In this document: positions 28,117-37,378 of the stretch, piece after piece | Layout: each line of letters begins with the position of its first letter | Position numbering within the stretch: position 1 is the first letter of the stretch | NCBI RefSeq assembly: GCF_005503535.1 | Contig: NZ_SCNN01000006.1 | Span: 1 to 64,000 of the forward strand | Direction: 5' to 3' | Origin: Mesorhizobium comanense | Lineage (GTDB): Bacteria > Pseudomonadota > Alphaproteobacteria > Rhizobiales > Rhizobiaceae | Length of the DNA: 64,000 nt | The notes under the pieces: model-generated | What the model was told of the DNA's origin: nothing | Seen by the model: only the letters and a program-made list of their open reading frames with translations | Database searches by the model: none | Program-made: the position numbers and the translations under genes

Positions 28117-28800
28117 ATGCGACTCTTCGTCGTCGAAGACGATCCGTACTGGCAGCAGGCGATTCGGGCGATCGTCGAGCATCGGCCGGACTACCGGATC
28201 GTGGCGATGTGCAGCAATCTTCGCCAGGGACTGGAGGCAGTCCAAACGGAGAGCTTCGATCTGATGATCGTCGATCTCGGACTTCCCGACGGGTCTGGCA
28301 TCGATGTCATTCGTGCCTCCCGGCGACGGCATCCCGATGCTGAAATTCTGGTGGCGACAGTTTTCGCGGACGAGGAAAACGTGGTCGCGGCGATCTATGC
28401 CGGAGCCACGGGGTACCTGGTCAAGGAGGCCACGCCGGAACAATGGAGCGCTGCGATCGATGGGCTGCGGGCCGGACATTCCCCGATAGACCCGAAGATC
28501 GCCCGCCACATCCTCGGCGCCGTCCAGCAGCGCAGCCGATCCCTCATGCAGCCCAGTTGGAGCCTCAGTTCGCCGAACGCGCATGGCGGAGCAGACGACG
28601 AAGCCGGCCTGAAACTGTCACCGCGTGAAATCGAAGTGCTCCAGCTTGTCGCCAAGGGGTTCACCATGATCGAGGTCGCCAGGTTTCTCAAGGTCTCGCC
28701 GCACACGACACGCACGCATGCCAAGGCCATCTATCGGAAGCTCGAAGTCAGCACGCGCGGTGAGGCCGTCTTCGAGGCGTCCGTGCGTGGGCTTATCTGA
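28117..28800 (+). CDS. NarL/LuxR-type response regulator
   Basis: A 227-residue protein. The receiver domain has acidic residues Asp8-Asp9 (with Glu7), phospho-acceptor Asp53 (LMIVDLGLPDG) and Lys103 (GYLVKEA). A ~45-residue linker leads to a LuxR-type HTH (LSPREIEVLQLVAKGFTMIE, residues about 168-187, and onward). The ATG at 28117 begins MRLFVVEDD; an upstream TTG at 28111 adds two residues only. The gene is 11 bp before the histidine kinase gene, so the two form a cognate pair. Targets unknown. Confidence 0.93.
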   Translation: MRLFVVEDDPYWQQAIRAIVEHRPDYRIVAMCSNLRQGLEAVQTESFDLMIVDLGLPDGSGIDVIRASRRRHPDAEILVATVFADEENVVAAIYAGATGYLVKEATPEQWSAAIDGLRAGHSPIDPKIARHILGAVQQRSRSLMQPSWSLSSPNAHGGADDEAGLKLSPREIEVLQLVAKGFTMIEVARFLKVSPHTTRTHAKAIYRKLEVSTRGEAVFEASVRGLI

Positions 28801-28811
28801 CGAGGCCCAAG

Positions 28812-30782
28812 GTGGAAGCCGCGACGAGCTCACCCATCCGGCGCCACGGCGGCTGGCGTCTGGCACTGATGGCGGGCATCATCGTCGCCGCGACGATGGC
28901 TCCATTCGCCATTGCCCGGCTGGTGTCGTCCCAGTCGCTGGATCCGTGGAGGCTGGGGGAAGCCCAGCTTACGCTCGTTCCCGGCGGGGCGGCCGAACGC
29001 GGTCAGGCGGTGCCGGCGGAGCGCCCGGTCACATTGCCCGATGCGTGGAACAAGGCGCATCCGGGGTTTGGCGGGGTCGGGCGCTACCGCTTCACCGTCG
29101 CCATGGCTTCCGACGCTCTCGGCGATCGGGCTCTCTATATCCCCCGTGTCAGCAACCGCTGCGTCGTCGAGGTCAACGGCGTCAAGATCACCCAGCCGAC
29201 GGGGTCCGACAGCACCCCATGGCTGTGGAACCGCCCGCTCTATCTTGTGATCCCCGCCGACAAGCTTCATCCCGGCGACAACGACGTGACCGTCTCGGTG
29301 ACAGGGGAGGTAAACAGCAGGGCGGGGCTCTCGGAGAGTTTCTTCGGGCCCCGCCTGCCGCTCTACAATTCCTATCGCCTGCGTTGGTTCTTCCAGGTCG
29401 ACCTGCTGTGGATTGCCAATCTCAGCGTCATCGTTCTCGCCCTTCCATTGCTGTTCAGCTGGTTGCGTGACCCCGTCGGCTCCGCCAACTATGGAATATT
29501 CAGCGCCGGCGCGATCCTGTTCGGGCTGCGCAACTTTCACGGCTCGGTCGATTTCCTTCCCATGCCGGTCGAATACTGGTGGCCGCTGGTCAGCGCGAGC
29601 CTTGGCTGGTCGCTGGGTTTCATCTGGGTTTTTCTGCTGCGTTTTTCCGATCATCGCTGGCCCAGGTTCGAGGCCGCACTGGCAGTGTTCACCCTCGCTG
29701 GATCGATTGCCTTGTTCATGGTGCCGACCAGCCGGTTCATGGCGCTCTCCCCCTGGCTCTGGTACGTTCCCCAAGCCGCCGTCGGCCTTTTCTGCGTCGC
29801 GGCCTTCACGCGTCGCGCGATCGCGGAACCGACGCCGCATCGTGTCATCCTCATGATCGGCGTGCTGGCCCAGGTCGTGCCGGCGCTTCATGACATCCTC
29901 TGGATAGAAGGCGCGGGGGCCTTTTCGAGCATGCTGTGGATGGCGGTGAGCTTTCCCCTGCTACTTGTCCTGACGAGCGCGCTTCTCGCCGACGACGTGG
30001 CCCGGACCAGGGCGGCGCTCGGCGGCATGAACAGGATTCTCGAGGCGCGCATCACGGTCGCGCGCCAGGAGCTGGAGTCGCTCTACGAAAGCCGGCGCAG
30101 GACCGAACGCGAAGCGATCGGCGCCGAGGAACGGCTCCGGTTGATGCGCGACATGCATGACGGCGTCGGAACACGGCTCTCCCTGTTGCTCAGCGGCCTT
30201 GCCCGCGGCGATCTTTCCATCAAGGAGGTCACGCACGCGGTGCAAGGTTCCCTGGAGGAGCTGCACCTGCTCCTCGACGCCCGCGGACCCAACACGGCTA
30301 CGTTGATGGATGCGCTGGCCAATCTCCGCTATCGGCTCGAGCCGCGCCTGACGGCACTCGGGGTGGAAACACGCTGGGAAATCGGCCCCGGCGCGGAGTC
30401 CCTCGCTTTGTCGGCGGAAATGACGCTGGATGTGCTGCGCATTATTCAGGAGTGCATTGCAAATTCGGTACGTCACGGCCAGGCAAAGGTCGTCACGCTC
30501 AAGCTCGAATGCCCGGATGAGGTCCCGCCGCGCGACGGGCAGGGCGCCGCCGTGCCGCCGTTCGAGGTCCTTGTCATCGATGACGGCATCGGCATCGGTA
30601 ATGCCGCCGCCGCCACCAAAGGGGGCGGGCGCGGTCTTGCCAACATCAAGGCGCGAGCCGATGCGATCGGCGCCACCTTCACCTTGCGCTCCGACGCTTC
30701 CGGGACGACCGCGCGTCTTGCCCTCGGCCATGGATCCGTTCCCGGCCTGGAAGCCGGACGTGTGCGTGTGGGCGCGAAATAG
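28812..30782 (+). CDS. NarL-partner sensor histidine kinase with 7TM sensor module
   Basis: A 656-residue inner-membrane protein with GTG start. One N-terminal helix (residues about 16-36) precedes a periplasmic beta-rich domain (about 45-190, 7TMR-DISM-like). Seven helices follow (about 195-395), then a coiled segment, a HisKA_3 phosphoacceptor (RDMHDGVGTRLSLLL, His449) and an HATPase domain (IIQECIANSVRHGQA; DDGIGIG; GRGLANIKARA). The architecture implies sensing of a periplasmic ligand and phosphotransfer to the upstream response regulator. Encoded 11 bp after that gene. The signal is unknown. Confidence 0.92.
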   Translation: MEAATSSPIRRHGGWRLALMAGIIVAATMAPFAIARLVSSQSLDPWRLGEAQLTLVPGGAAERGQAVPAERPVTLPDAWNKAHPGFGGVGRYRFTVAMASDALGDRALYIPRVSNRCVVEVNGVKITQPTGSDSTPWLWNRPLYLVIPADKLHPGDNDVTVSVTGEVNSRAGLSESFFGPRLPLYNSYRLRWFFQVDLLWIANLSVIVLALPLLFSWLRDPVGSANYGIFSAGAILFGLRNFHGSVDFLPMPVEYWWPLVSASLGWSLGFIWVFLLRFSDHRWPRFEAALAVFTLAGSIALFMVPTSRFMALSPWLWYVPQAAVGLFCVAAFTRRAIAEPTPHRVILMIGVLAQVVPALHDILWIEGAGAFSSMLWMAVSFPLLLVLTSALLADDVARTRAALGGMNRILEARITVARQELESLYESRRRTEREAIGAEERLRLMRDMHDGVGTRLSLLLSGLARGDLSIKEVTHAVQGSLEELHLLLDARGPNTATLMDALANLRYRLEPRLTALGVETRWEIGPGAESLALSAEMTLDVLRIIQECIANSVRHGQAKVVTLKLECPDEVPPRDGQGAAVPPFEVLVIDDGIGIGNAAAATKGGGRGLANIKARADAIGATFTLRSDASGTTARLALGHGSVPGLEAGRVRVGAK

Positions 30783-30904
30783 CCGGCCGAAGCCCGGACG
30801 GGTTTCTCGAAGGGCCGGGCAATACCTCAAATGCGGCATGCGGCTATCGATCCTTTACCGCATGACTCCTCGAGTGGCAGCCAAACCGCAGAAGGAGGCG
30901 CATG

Positions 30905-31414
30905 ATGGATTCGGTCAGACCGCTGAAAATTCGCGCCTGGTCATTTCTGACCAGGATCGGAAGGTGCCCGCGCTGCATGCGCCAATCCGGTTACGCCACG
31001 CTGGCGTCCCTGCTGCTGTTCTGTCTCCTGCGCGAGAGGTACAGCCTCGCCGTCCTCGCCGTCTTTTCCCTGGTGTCGCTGCTTCATCTCTGCGTGTACA
31101 CCTATCGAAGCACCCGGGAAGACATTCATCCTGAACGCAGACAGTTTCTTTCGGCGGCCTTGGGCGGCTTGATCCTCATCTTCTCCGTGTCGAGTTTCGC
31201 AGGCAGGGCATTCGCCGAGAATCCCTGCTCCGGCCGGATGAACTGCGGTCACTCTAGGTGCCAGGCCGAGGATACATGTTGTCCGTTGGGTTATACGTTT
31301 CTCAGTCTTTGCGACTGCAGGTGCTATAAGCAAGGCTCCAATATGCCCACATGCAGCGAGCCGTTGGCTTTGGGAAGCGTAACCGTCATTGGATGCTACG
31401 ATCAGAACTGGTGA
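30905..31414 (+). CDS. Membrane protein with twin-Arg-like signal and Cys-rich C-terminus
   Basis: About 169 residues, family not recognised. The N-terminus has a CPRCMRQ Cys pair followed by two hydrophobic helices (YATLASLLLFCLL and LAVLAVFSLVSLLHLCVY). Next comes a second signal-like segment, RRQFLSAALGGLILIFSVSS, with a twin-Arg start, and then an exported domain of about 60 residues with ten Cys (CSGRMNCGHSRC, DTCCPLGY, CDCRCYKQ). It looks like a membrane module fused to a small disulfide-rich domain. AAGGAGG at 30892-30898 favours ATG 30905 over 30902. It follows the two-component genes by about 120 bp and may belong to their regulon. Confidence 0.65.
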   Translation: MDSVRPLKIRAWSFLTRIGRCPRCMRQSGYATLASLLLFCLLRERYSLAVLAVFSLVSLLHLCVYTYRSTREDIHPERRQFLSAALGGLILIFSVSSFAGRAFAENPCSGRMNCGHSRCQAEDTCCPLGYTFLSLCDCRCYKQGSNMPTCSEPLALGSVTVIGCYDQNW

Positions 31415-31447
31415 ATGGCGGCAACTCGTTGTGTGCGCAATTCCCAA

Positions 31448-31509
31448 GGGGGAAGCGCTTCGCGCTTCTCCCGGGAAAACCGTTTCACTCTCTTCCTGGA
31501 ACCGCTCTA
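31448..31509. repeat. Dispersed hairpin repeat (GGAAGCGC/GCGCTTC plus GGGAAAACCG tail)
   Basis: A GAAGCGC-TTC-GCGCTTC hairpin is followed by a GGGAAAACCG tail (31473-31509) that matches 43394-43430 at 30 of 37 positions. It fills the gap between the Cys-rich protein and the LuxR-type gene stop. Confidence 0.6.
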
Positions 31510-32649
31510 CAGTGACCCGACAAGCGGCAGGAGCAGGGCGACCAGCTCGGCCTGCCGGCGTACGTTCAGCTTGGCGAAAACCGTCTTGAGCTGCGTACGT
31601 CCCGTTTGATAGCTGATCCGCAACGCCAGCGACGCCGCGGGCAGGGAGGCGCCCCCCGCTATCTTGAGCGCAAGCCGCGCCTCCGCCGTGGTCAATCCGA
31701 AGCGTTCGCGCAAGATTTCGACATGGCCGGCGCCGCCATTTGCGAGCGGGCGGATGACGAGCAGGCAACATGTCTGCGGCGACAACAGCAAACGGAAATT
31801 GTCATCGGGCGGATGGAAGACGAGCGGGTAGAGCGCAACGGAGAACGAGCCATCGGAATTTTGCAGGCGGATCGTTTCGCGTCCGGCGACGAATGTCTCA
31901 CGCCGGGCGGTTTGACCGATGACCCTGGCGATCTCGGCCGCCGCCTGTCTGTCGAGGATTTCCAGCCTGTCGCCGACACCGATCCGCACCAGGCGCGCCT
32001 CGCGCGCAAGCGCCTCCCCGGGTTGGTTGGCCGCCACGACGCGGCCTGTGGCCGACACCATGAAAGCCGCATCCGCCATCGCGTGAACGATGCCGGAGCG
32101 GGCTGGTGAAGACGCATTCGTCAGGCGCTCGCGCAGCATCGAAAGTGCCAGACCCATCGCGGGTGCCAACCCCTGGACCACAGGCTCGATGACGAGGTTG
32201 ATCCGTTCGGTGTCCCGAGCCGAATAGTGAACGGCCAATTCAGCACTTCTGTCGCGATCCTCCAGCAGCCTTATGGCCGTCGCGGCGTCGCTTTCCGGCA
32301 GATGCCGCAGGAAGTCGGTGTAGAACTCCGTATCCCTGAACGATGCCGATGGAAGGAAATCCTCGGTCCGGCGCGGCTTCATGAGCGGCAGCGAGAGGTT
32401 GAATGGCATCCAGCCGTTGATGCCTCCGTAGTAATTCGCGAAATCCCGTATGGCGCCTTCCTCGAACCCTGACTGGACGAGCGGCATGTCACGGGAGGCC
32501 TTTCGGTCATTGACCAGGAAAAGGGCCTTCGTCCCCGGGATCAATTCGCAGAACCGATCCGAAAAGTGCTGCCACTGGGCCGTATCGGTGGCGGCTCCCA
32601 TGACAATCTCGCCGAGCTCGCCAGTAATCCGTCTGCTATGCTGATCCAT
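31507..32649 (-). CDS. LuxR-type HTH transcriptional regulator
   Basis: A 380-residue protein. The C-terminal ~60 residues form a LuxR-type HTH (FGLTTAEARLALKIAGGASL, then LRISYQTGRTQLKTVFAKLN). The middle part (about 195-310) resembles a PAS-like sensor (MADAAFMVSATGRVVAANQP). The N-terminal ~190 residues are of unknown fold. There is no receiver and no recognisable AHL-binding domain. It is divergent from the PhcB-like methyltransferase gene across 236 bp, which suggests control of that gene. Confidence 0.82.
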   Translation of the reverse strand: MDQHSRRITGELGEIVMGAATDTAQWQHFSDRFCELIPGTKALFLVNDRKASRDMPLVQSGFEEGAIRDFANYYGGINGWMPFNLSLPLMKPRRTEDFLPSASFRDTEFYTDFLRHLPESDAATAIRLLEDRDRSAELAVHYSARDTERINLVIEPVVQGLAPAMGLALSMLRERLTNASSPARSGIVHAMADAAFMVSATGRVVAANQPGEALAREARLVRIGVGDRLEILDRQAAAEIARVIGQTARRETFVAGRETIRLQNSDGSFSVALYPLVFHPPDDNFRLLLSPQTCCLLVIRPLANGGAGHVEILRERFGLTTAEARLALKIAGGASLPAASLALRISYQTGRTQLKTVFAKLNVRRQAELVALLLPLVGSL

Positions 32650-32885
32650 CTCTGTTCAACGACCACGAATGCCTCGACGCCGGTCGAGCACGATGATGGA
32701 AATCCAAGGCGCCTGGCTGGAGCCTGCTGGCGTCGCGGCGACCCGGGAATTTGCTTGACGCTACCGGGCCCGGGCCTGATTGGCCCATACCTCAATTGAG
32801 GGATGTAAAGAGATCGGCAACCGGCAGATTGCGCTCAGTCCGGCTGGAAAAAGAAAGCCGCGGGTGAATGTGATGGCAGGGATCG

Positions 32886-33812
32886 ATGAAAACGCGGATC
32901 GCCAAGGTTACCACGACAGGGGATGAGCTTATCGAGCTCCTGCAGGCGCTTGTCGAGCGCGGCGGGCCGGCCGAGGGCGACTGGCCTGAGCTTGTCGGGG
33001 CGCTGGCCAGCGAGCATGGCCGGCAGTTCGTCATCCAGGATGGCGTCAGCCACCGCAGGAGTTCGAACAAGCGGCTTGAACTGTTCCTGGCCGGGTGTCC
33101 GCGCGTCTTCCACGGCACCGCGACCATGCAAGGGTTTGCCCGTTGCAAGCCGCACGGCTATGCCGGCGACTTCGAGATCATCGAGCGCATTTACAACATG
33201 GCGTGCTCGGCCCTGGCCGACCTTTCGGCATGGGACCGCTTCTTTCATGCCGGCGACGCCGCGCGCGCCGTGCGCAATCGCGCAAGCGTGCTGCGGCAGA
33301 TCATCGGCGAGACGAGGCCGCGCAAGATACTGACCGTCGGCTGCGGCCCGAGCCTCGATATCCTCCAGGCGACGGCGGGCCTCGGCGAACCGATCGAGAT
33401 CACCTTCCTAGACACCGACTCCGCCGCCCTGGCGCGCGCCGCGGTCAATCTGGGCTCCATGCCCCAGATCACGGCGCATTTCGTGCACAAGAATGCACTG
33501 CGCTATCGCACCGATGAAAAGTTCGACCTCATCTGGTCCTCGGGCCTGTTCGACTACCTCAACGACAAAACCGCTGTTTTCCTGCTGAAGCGGCTGACCG
33601 GGATGATGGCTGACAACGGCGCCATATGCTTCGGCAATTTCGGCCATGAGAACCGTTCCCGCCCGTATATGGAAATCATCGGCGAGTGGTTCCTTCGTCA
33701 TCGCGCGCCGAGGGATCTGGAGAAGCTGGCGACGGCGGCGGACATCGCCCGCTCGCGCTTCCGCTGCCAGGCGGATGACACCGGCCTGAACCTCTTTGCG
33801 CTGTGTGCCTAA
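32886..33812 (+). CDS. PhcB-like SAM-dependent methyltransferase
   Basis: A 308-residue soluble methyltransferase. SAM motif I is ILTVGCGPSLDIL (residues about 148-160) and the acidic loop is ITFLDTDSAAL. The upstream signature KPHGYAGDFEIIERIYN resembles the K/R-P-x-GYAGD-(F/Y)-E motif found in proteins annotated as extracellular-factor 3-hydroxypalmitate methyl ester biosynthesis (PhcB). That family makes fatty acid methyl ester signals in Ralstonia. The substrate here is unproven. The divergent LuxR-type regulator next door fits a signalling role. Confidence 0.75.
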   Translation: MKTRIAKVTTTGDELIELLQALVERGGPAEGDWPELVGALASEHGRQFVIQDGVSHRRSSNKRLELFLAGCPRVFHGTATMQGFARCKPHGYAGDFEIIERIYNMACSALADLSAWDRFFHAGDAARAVRNRASVLRQIIGETRPRKILTVGCGPSLDILQATAGLGEPIEITFLDTDSAALARAAVNLGSMPQITAHFVHKNALRYRTDEKFDLIWSSGLFDYLNDKTAVFLLKRLTGMMADNGAICFGNFGHENRSRPYMEIIGEWFLRHRAPRDLEKLATAADIARSRFRCQADDTGLNLFALCA

Positions 33813-33833
33813 GCAACATCCGGGGGCAGCCCC

Positions 33834-34208
33834 TCAGCGGTCGAAGACCAGCCGTGAGTAACCCAGGAAGGACAGCGCCATCGCGGCCAGCGAGGCGGCG
33901 GCGAGAGCCGCGAGCGGCGGTGCCGCCGGCAGCGCGAGCAGGATCGCGGAATAGACGAGATAGTTGATGACGCTGGTGGCGATGCCGACGCCGCCATAGC
34001 GGGCGCCTTCTTGCGCCACGCCGCGGCGCGACGGCGAGAAGGTCAGATGCCGGTTGATCTGCCAGGTGACGCAGAGCGCGAAGCCGATTGACAGGATGCG
34101 GGCGACAAAAGGTCCGAGCGGGGTGACGGCCATCAGCAGCCAGAGCGCGCCGGCATCGGCGGCGAAACCGATGCCGCCCGCGAACGCGAACCGCATGAGG
34201 CGCAGCAT
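33834..34208 (-). CDS. GtrA family membrane protein
   Basis: A 124-residue protein with four hydrophobic helices and the GtrA pattern (FAFAGGIGFAADAGALWLL; WQINRHLTF; YSRLVF at the C-terminus). GtrA proteins are thought to flip or present polyprenyl-linked glucose for surface glycosylation. It starts 3 nt after the stop of the GT2 gene, so the two are one transcript and likely act together on lipid-linked sugars. Confidence 0.88.
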   Translation of the reverse strand: MLRLMRFAFAGGIGFAADAGALWLLMAVTPLGPFVARILSIGFALCVTWQINRHLTFSPSRRGVAQEGARYGGVGIATSVINYLVYSAILLALPAAPPLAALAAASLAAMALSFLGYSRLVFDR

Positions 34209-34211
34209 TTC

Positions 34212-35213
34212 TCAGGCCGCGCGCGGGGTCTTGCCCGGCTGCGGCTTCTGAACGATGTCGTCGGTGCGGCGCTCGGCGCGGCCCGAAGGCATGGAGAGAT
34301 AAAAAATGCGCTTCTGTTCGGCGCGGCCGCGCGACACGGAATCGAGGATCAGCCCGGTCACCGCCGCCAGCATGGACAGCAGCAGCAGGCCAACCGACAG
34401 CACCCAGGTCGGCATGCGCGGCACGAGGCCCGTCTCGGCGAATTCGAGCAGCACCGGCGCCATCAGGAACAGGCTCGAGCCGAGGAAGAACAGCGAGAAC
34501 GCTCCGAAGAAGCGCAGCGGCTGGGTTTCCTTCATCAGCATGGCGAACATCCACAGGATCCTGGCGCCATCGCGGAAGGTCGACAGTTTCGACGACGAGC
34601 CCTCGGGGCGGCGGCCGTAGTCGAGCGCGATCTCGCTGACCGGCAGTTTGAGCTGCGAGGCATGCACCGACATTTCGGTCTCGATCTCGAAGCCGCCGGA
34701 GACGGCGGGGAAACTCTTGACGAAGCGCCTGGTGAAGGCGCGGTAGCCCGAGAAGATGTCGGTGAAGTCGCTGCCGAACAGCGATTTGTAGAGGCCGTTG
34801 AAAATCCGGTTGCCGAAGGCGTGCCCTGCCCTGCCCGCGTCATCGGTGACGCCGCGCCTTGTGCCCACCACCATGTCGCAGCGCTCGGTCAGGAGCGTGT
34901 TGATCAGCTGTGGCGCATCCTCGGGCGCATAGGTGCCGTCGCCATCGGCCATCAGGTAGATGTCGGCGTCGATATCGGCGAACATGCGCCGCACCACATT
35001 GCCCTTGCCCTGGCGCGGCTCGCGAACGACGATCGCACCCGCGGCGCGGGCTCTCAGCGCCGTCAGGTCGCGCGAATTGTTGTCGTAGACGTAGATGGTC
35101 GCCGCCGGCAGCGTTTCGCGGAACCGGCGCACCACCTCGGCGATGGTAAGCTCCTCATTGTAGCAGGGCAGGAGCACGGCGATGACGGGCTCATGGCGGA
35201 CGTCTTGCGGCAT
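34212..35213 (-). CDS. GT2 family polyprenyl-phosphate glycosyltransferase
   Basis: A 333-residue protein. The GT-A domain at the N-terminus has LLPCYNEELTIAEVV, YDNNSRD and the DxD-type motif DGDGTYAPED, as in dolichol-phosphate mannosyltransferase-like enzymes. Two C-terminal helices (LRFFGAFSLFFLGSSLFLM and WVLSVGLLLLSMLAAVTGLI) anchor it. Together with GtrA downstream, and the divergent GT-C-like protein, this forms a typical set for transferring a sugar from a lipid carrier to an envelope acceptor. Confidence 0.92.
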   Translation of the reverse strand: MPQDVRHEPVIAVLLPCYNEELTIAEVVRRFRETLPAATIYVYDNNSRDLTALRARAAGAIVVREPRQGKGNVVRRMFADIDADIYLMADGDGTYAPEDAPQLINTLLTERCDMVVGTRRGVTDDAGRAGHAFGNRIFNGLYKSLFGSDFTDIFSGYRAFTRRFVKSFPAVSGGFEIETEMSVHASQLKLPVSEIALDYGRRPEGSSSKLSTFRDGARILWMFAMLMKETQPLRFFGAFSLFFLGSSLFLMAPVLLEFAETGLVPRMPTWVLSVGLLLLSMLAAVTGLILDSVSRGRAEQKRIFYLSMPSGRAERRTDDIVQKPQPGKTPRAA

Positions 35214-35375
35214 TTTCGTCTCCGATTGCCTGGCGGCCGCGCGGCTGCGCGCCGCAAACCGGTCCGTTCAGGCGGTTTTACTATTTATTGAAGCCGTTAA
35301 GGCTAGGTTTAAGGCCGACTTCATGAGTGCCGGTCGGCCTGGAAAAGGCCCGGCATTCCGCCAGGGGCGATCGGG

Positions 35376-37172
35376 ATGGGCACAGCAAGGGCGACTTCCA
35401 CCGGGAAGTCCGATGTCGCGTTCGCGTTGCTGGCCGCCTTGCTGCTGCTGGCGCTCAATGCCCATGCCGGGTTCCCGCAGCTTGCAAATCCGGCCGGCGA
35501 CAATGACAGCCTCCTGCAACTGGTCGAGGCCCGCGACCTGCTGGCCGGCCAGGGCTGGTTCGACCTGCACCAGTACAGGATGGGCCCGGAAGGCGGCTTC
35601 GTCATGCACTGGTCGCGCCTGCTCGACGCACCGCTGGCGCTGGGCATCCTTGGCGTATCGACGCTGACCGGCAGCACCGTTCTGGCCGAGAGGATCGTAC
35701 AGATCGTCTGGCCCACCCTGCAGTTCTGGCTCGCGCTTTTCTTCATCCTGCGCGCGGCGCGCGCCTTCGCCGGTGAGCGTGCGGTGCTGCCGGCCGCCGT
35801 CGTCGGCGGAGCGGCGCTCTATTACATTGGCATCTTTTCGCCCGGCGCGCTCGACCACCACAACATTCAGCTGATGCTGACACTGGCCAGCCTCGCGCTG
35901 CTGCTCGAGGCGCCCGGCCGCCGTGCGGCGGCCTTCGTCGCCGGCGTCTGCGCCACGCTGACATTGGCCATCGGCATGGAAAGCGCGCCCTATGCCGCTA
36001 CGCTGGGCGCGGTCGTCGCCCTTCTGTTTCTTGGCGGCGGCAACAGCGAAAGGCCGATCGCCAGGGATTTCGGCCTCGGCGTCGCCAGCGTCTCGGCCGC
36101 CGTCTTCGTCGCCACGGTTCCCGCCTCTGCCTGGGGCCAGGCCCAGTGCGACACCTTCTCGGTGGCGCAATTCGCGCTCGCCATGCTTGCCGGCGTCGGG
36201 CTCGCGGCGATCGCTTGCCTTGATATGGCCAATGCGACGTTGACGCGTCGCCTCGCCTCGCTCGGCCTGCTTGCAGTTGCCCTGGGCGCCGTCATGATCT
36301 TTCTGTTTCCGCAATGCCTTGCGGCGCCTTACGCCAACCTCGACCCGCGTCTGCAACAAATGTGGCTCGGCCATATCGAGGAGGCGCAATCGATCTTCCG
36401 GCTGGTCCTGGACGACCCTGCCCGGGCGGTGGCCCGCTTCGCCACGCCGCTGGTGGCGATCATCCTGATGGCGCTTCGCTTCCGTCAGGGCGGCTGGCGG
36501 CGGCAGGATAGCCTGGTCGGCGCGCTGCTGGTGGTGGCGTTCCTGGTCAGCGCCTGGGAAGTGCGCGGCTCGACCTTCTCCATTGTCTTCGCGGTCATCC
36601 CGCTCTCGGCATGGATCGCCAGGTGGCGGCAGCGGGCCGAGAGCAGCCCTTCCGGCGCCACCATGCTCAGGATGGCCGCGGCCTGGCTGATTTCGGTGAA
36701 CGCCATCTGGTCGGGGGCCGCCGAGGCCGCCTCGAACGCCTTCGAAACCGGCGCGCCCGCCGCGACCGCGGGCATCGACGCGCCCTGCAACAGCAAGGCG
36801 TCGTTTTCCACGCTTGCAGCGATGAGCCCCACCACCGTCCTTGCCATCTCCAATCTGGGATCGCCCATCCTCGCCTTCACTGGCCATCGCGCGCTTGCCG
36901 GACCCTATCACCGCAACGTGGCCGGAAACCTGCTGGTGTTCGATGCCTTGCTGGGCTCGGCCGCCGACGCCAAAGCCGTCGTTGAAAGCCACCATGTCGG
37001 GCTCGTCGCGCTTTGCGCCGGCAATCCAGAAAGCCGGCTGTTCGCTGCGAGCGCGCCGGACGGCTTCCTGGCCGGGCTGATGCGCGGTGATGTGCCGGAA
37101 TGGCTGGAGCCGGTGGCACAGACCCGTGACGCTCCGCTCGAGCTCTATCGCGTCCGGTTAACCGGCGGCTGA
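35376..37172 (+). CDS. Polytopic membrane protein, GT-C glycosyltransferase-like
   Basis: A 598-residue protein with about 11-12 hydrophobic helices in the first 440 residues and a soluble C-terminal domain of about 150. The first extracytoplasmic loop holds NPAGDNDSLLQLVEARDLL, with the acidic DND pair where GT-C enzymes carry the metal-binding DxD, and HWSRLLDAPLAL follows. This fits an STT3-like or PMT-like lipid-linked sugar transferase. It is divergent from the GT2/GtrA genes (162-bp gap). The acceptor is unknown. Confidence 0.7.
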   Translation: MGTARATSTGKSDVAFALLAALLLLALNAHAGFPQLANPAGDNDSLLQLVEARDLLAGQGWFDLHQYRMGPEGGFVMHWSRLLDAPLALGILGVSTLTGSTVLAERIVQIVWPTLQFWLALFFILRAARAFAGERAVLPAAVVGGAALYYIGIFSPGALDHHNIQLMLTLASLALLLEAPGRRAAAFVAGVCATLTLAIGMESAPYAATLGAVVALLFLGGGNSERPIARDFGLGVASVSAAVFVATVPASAWGQAQCDTFSVAQFALAMLAGVGLAAIACLDMANATLTRRLASLGLLAVALGAVMIFLFPQCLAAPYANLDPRLQQMWLGHIEEAQSIFRLVLDDPARAVARFATPLVAIILMALRFRQGGWRRQDSLVGALLVVAFLVSAWEVRGSTFSIVFAVIPLSAWIARWRQRAESSPSGATMLRMAAAWLISVNAIWSGAAEAASNAFETGAPAATAGIDAPCNSKASFSTLAAMSPTTVLAISNLGSPILAFTGHRALAGPYHRNVAGNLLVFDALLGSAADAKAVVESHHVGLVALCAGNPESRLFAASAPDGFLAGLMRGDVPEWLEPVAQTRDAPLELYRVRLTGG

Positions 37173-37378
37173 TCGGCGCGACAATAGAGGTTTGATACAG
37201 TTTACGCGGGCCTTCCGCAGGTATTCTGCGTTCTCCGGGAGCATTGTTCGCGGTCCGGACAGGATTGCGCTGACGCAATTGTATCCGGCTTCGAAAAATC
37301 GATTTCCGAGATACGTTTCCTAAAGGGTTTGCTGCCAGTCTCGAAAATAAATTCCGACGTCAAGAAACAGGGACACCG

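Noticed and set aside
35268..36995. 575-codon open frame opposite the 598-residue membrane protein
   Set aside because: Composition rich in Arg, Gly and His with no domain. The plus-strand frame has a clear multi-helix membrane pattern.
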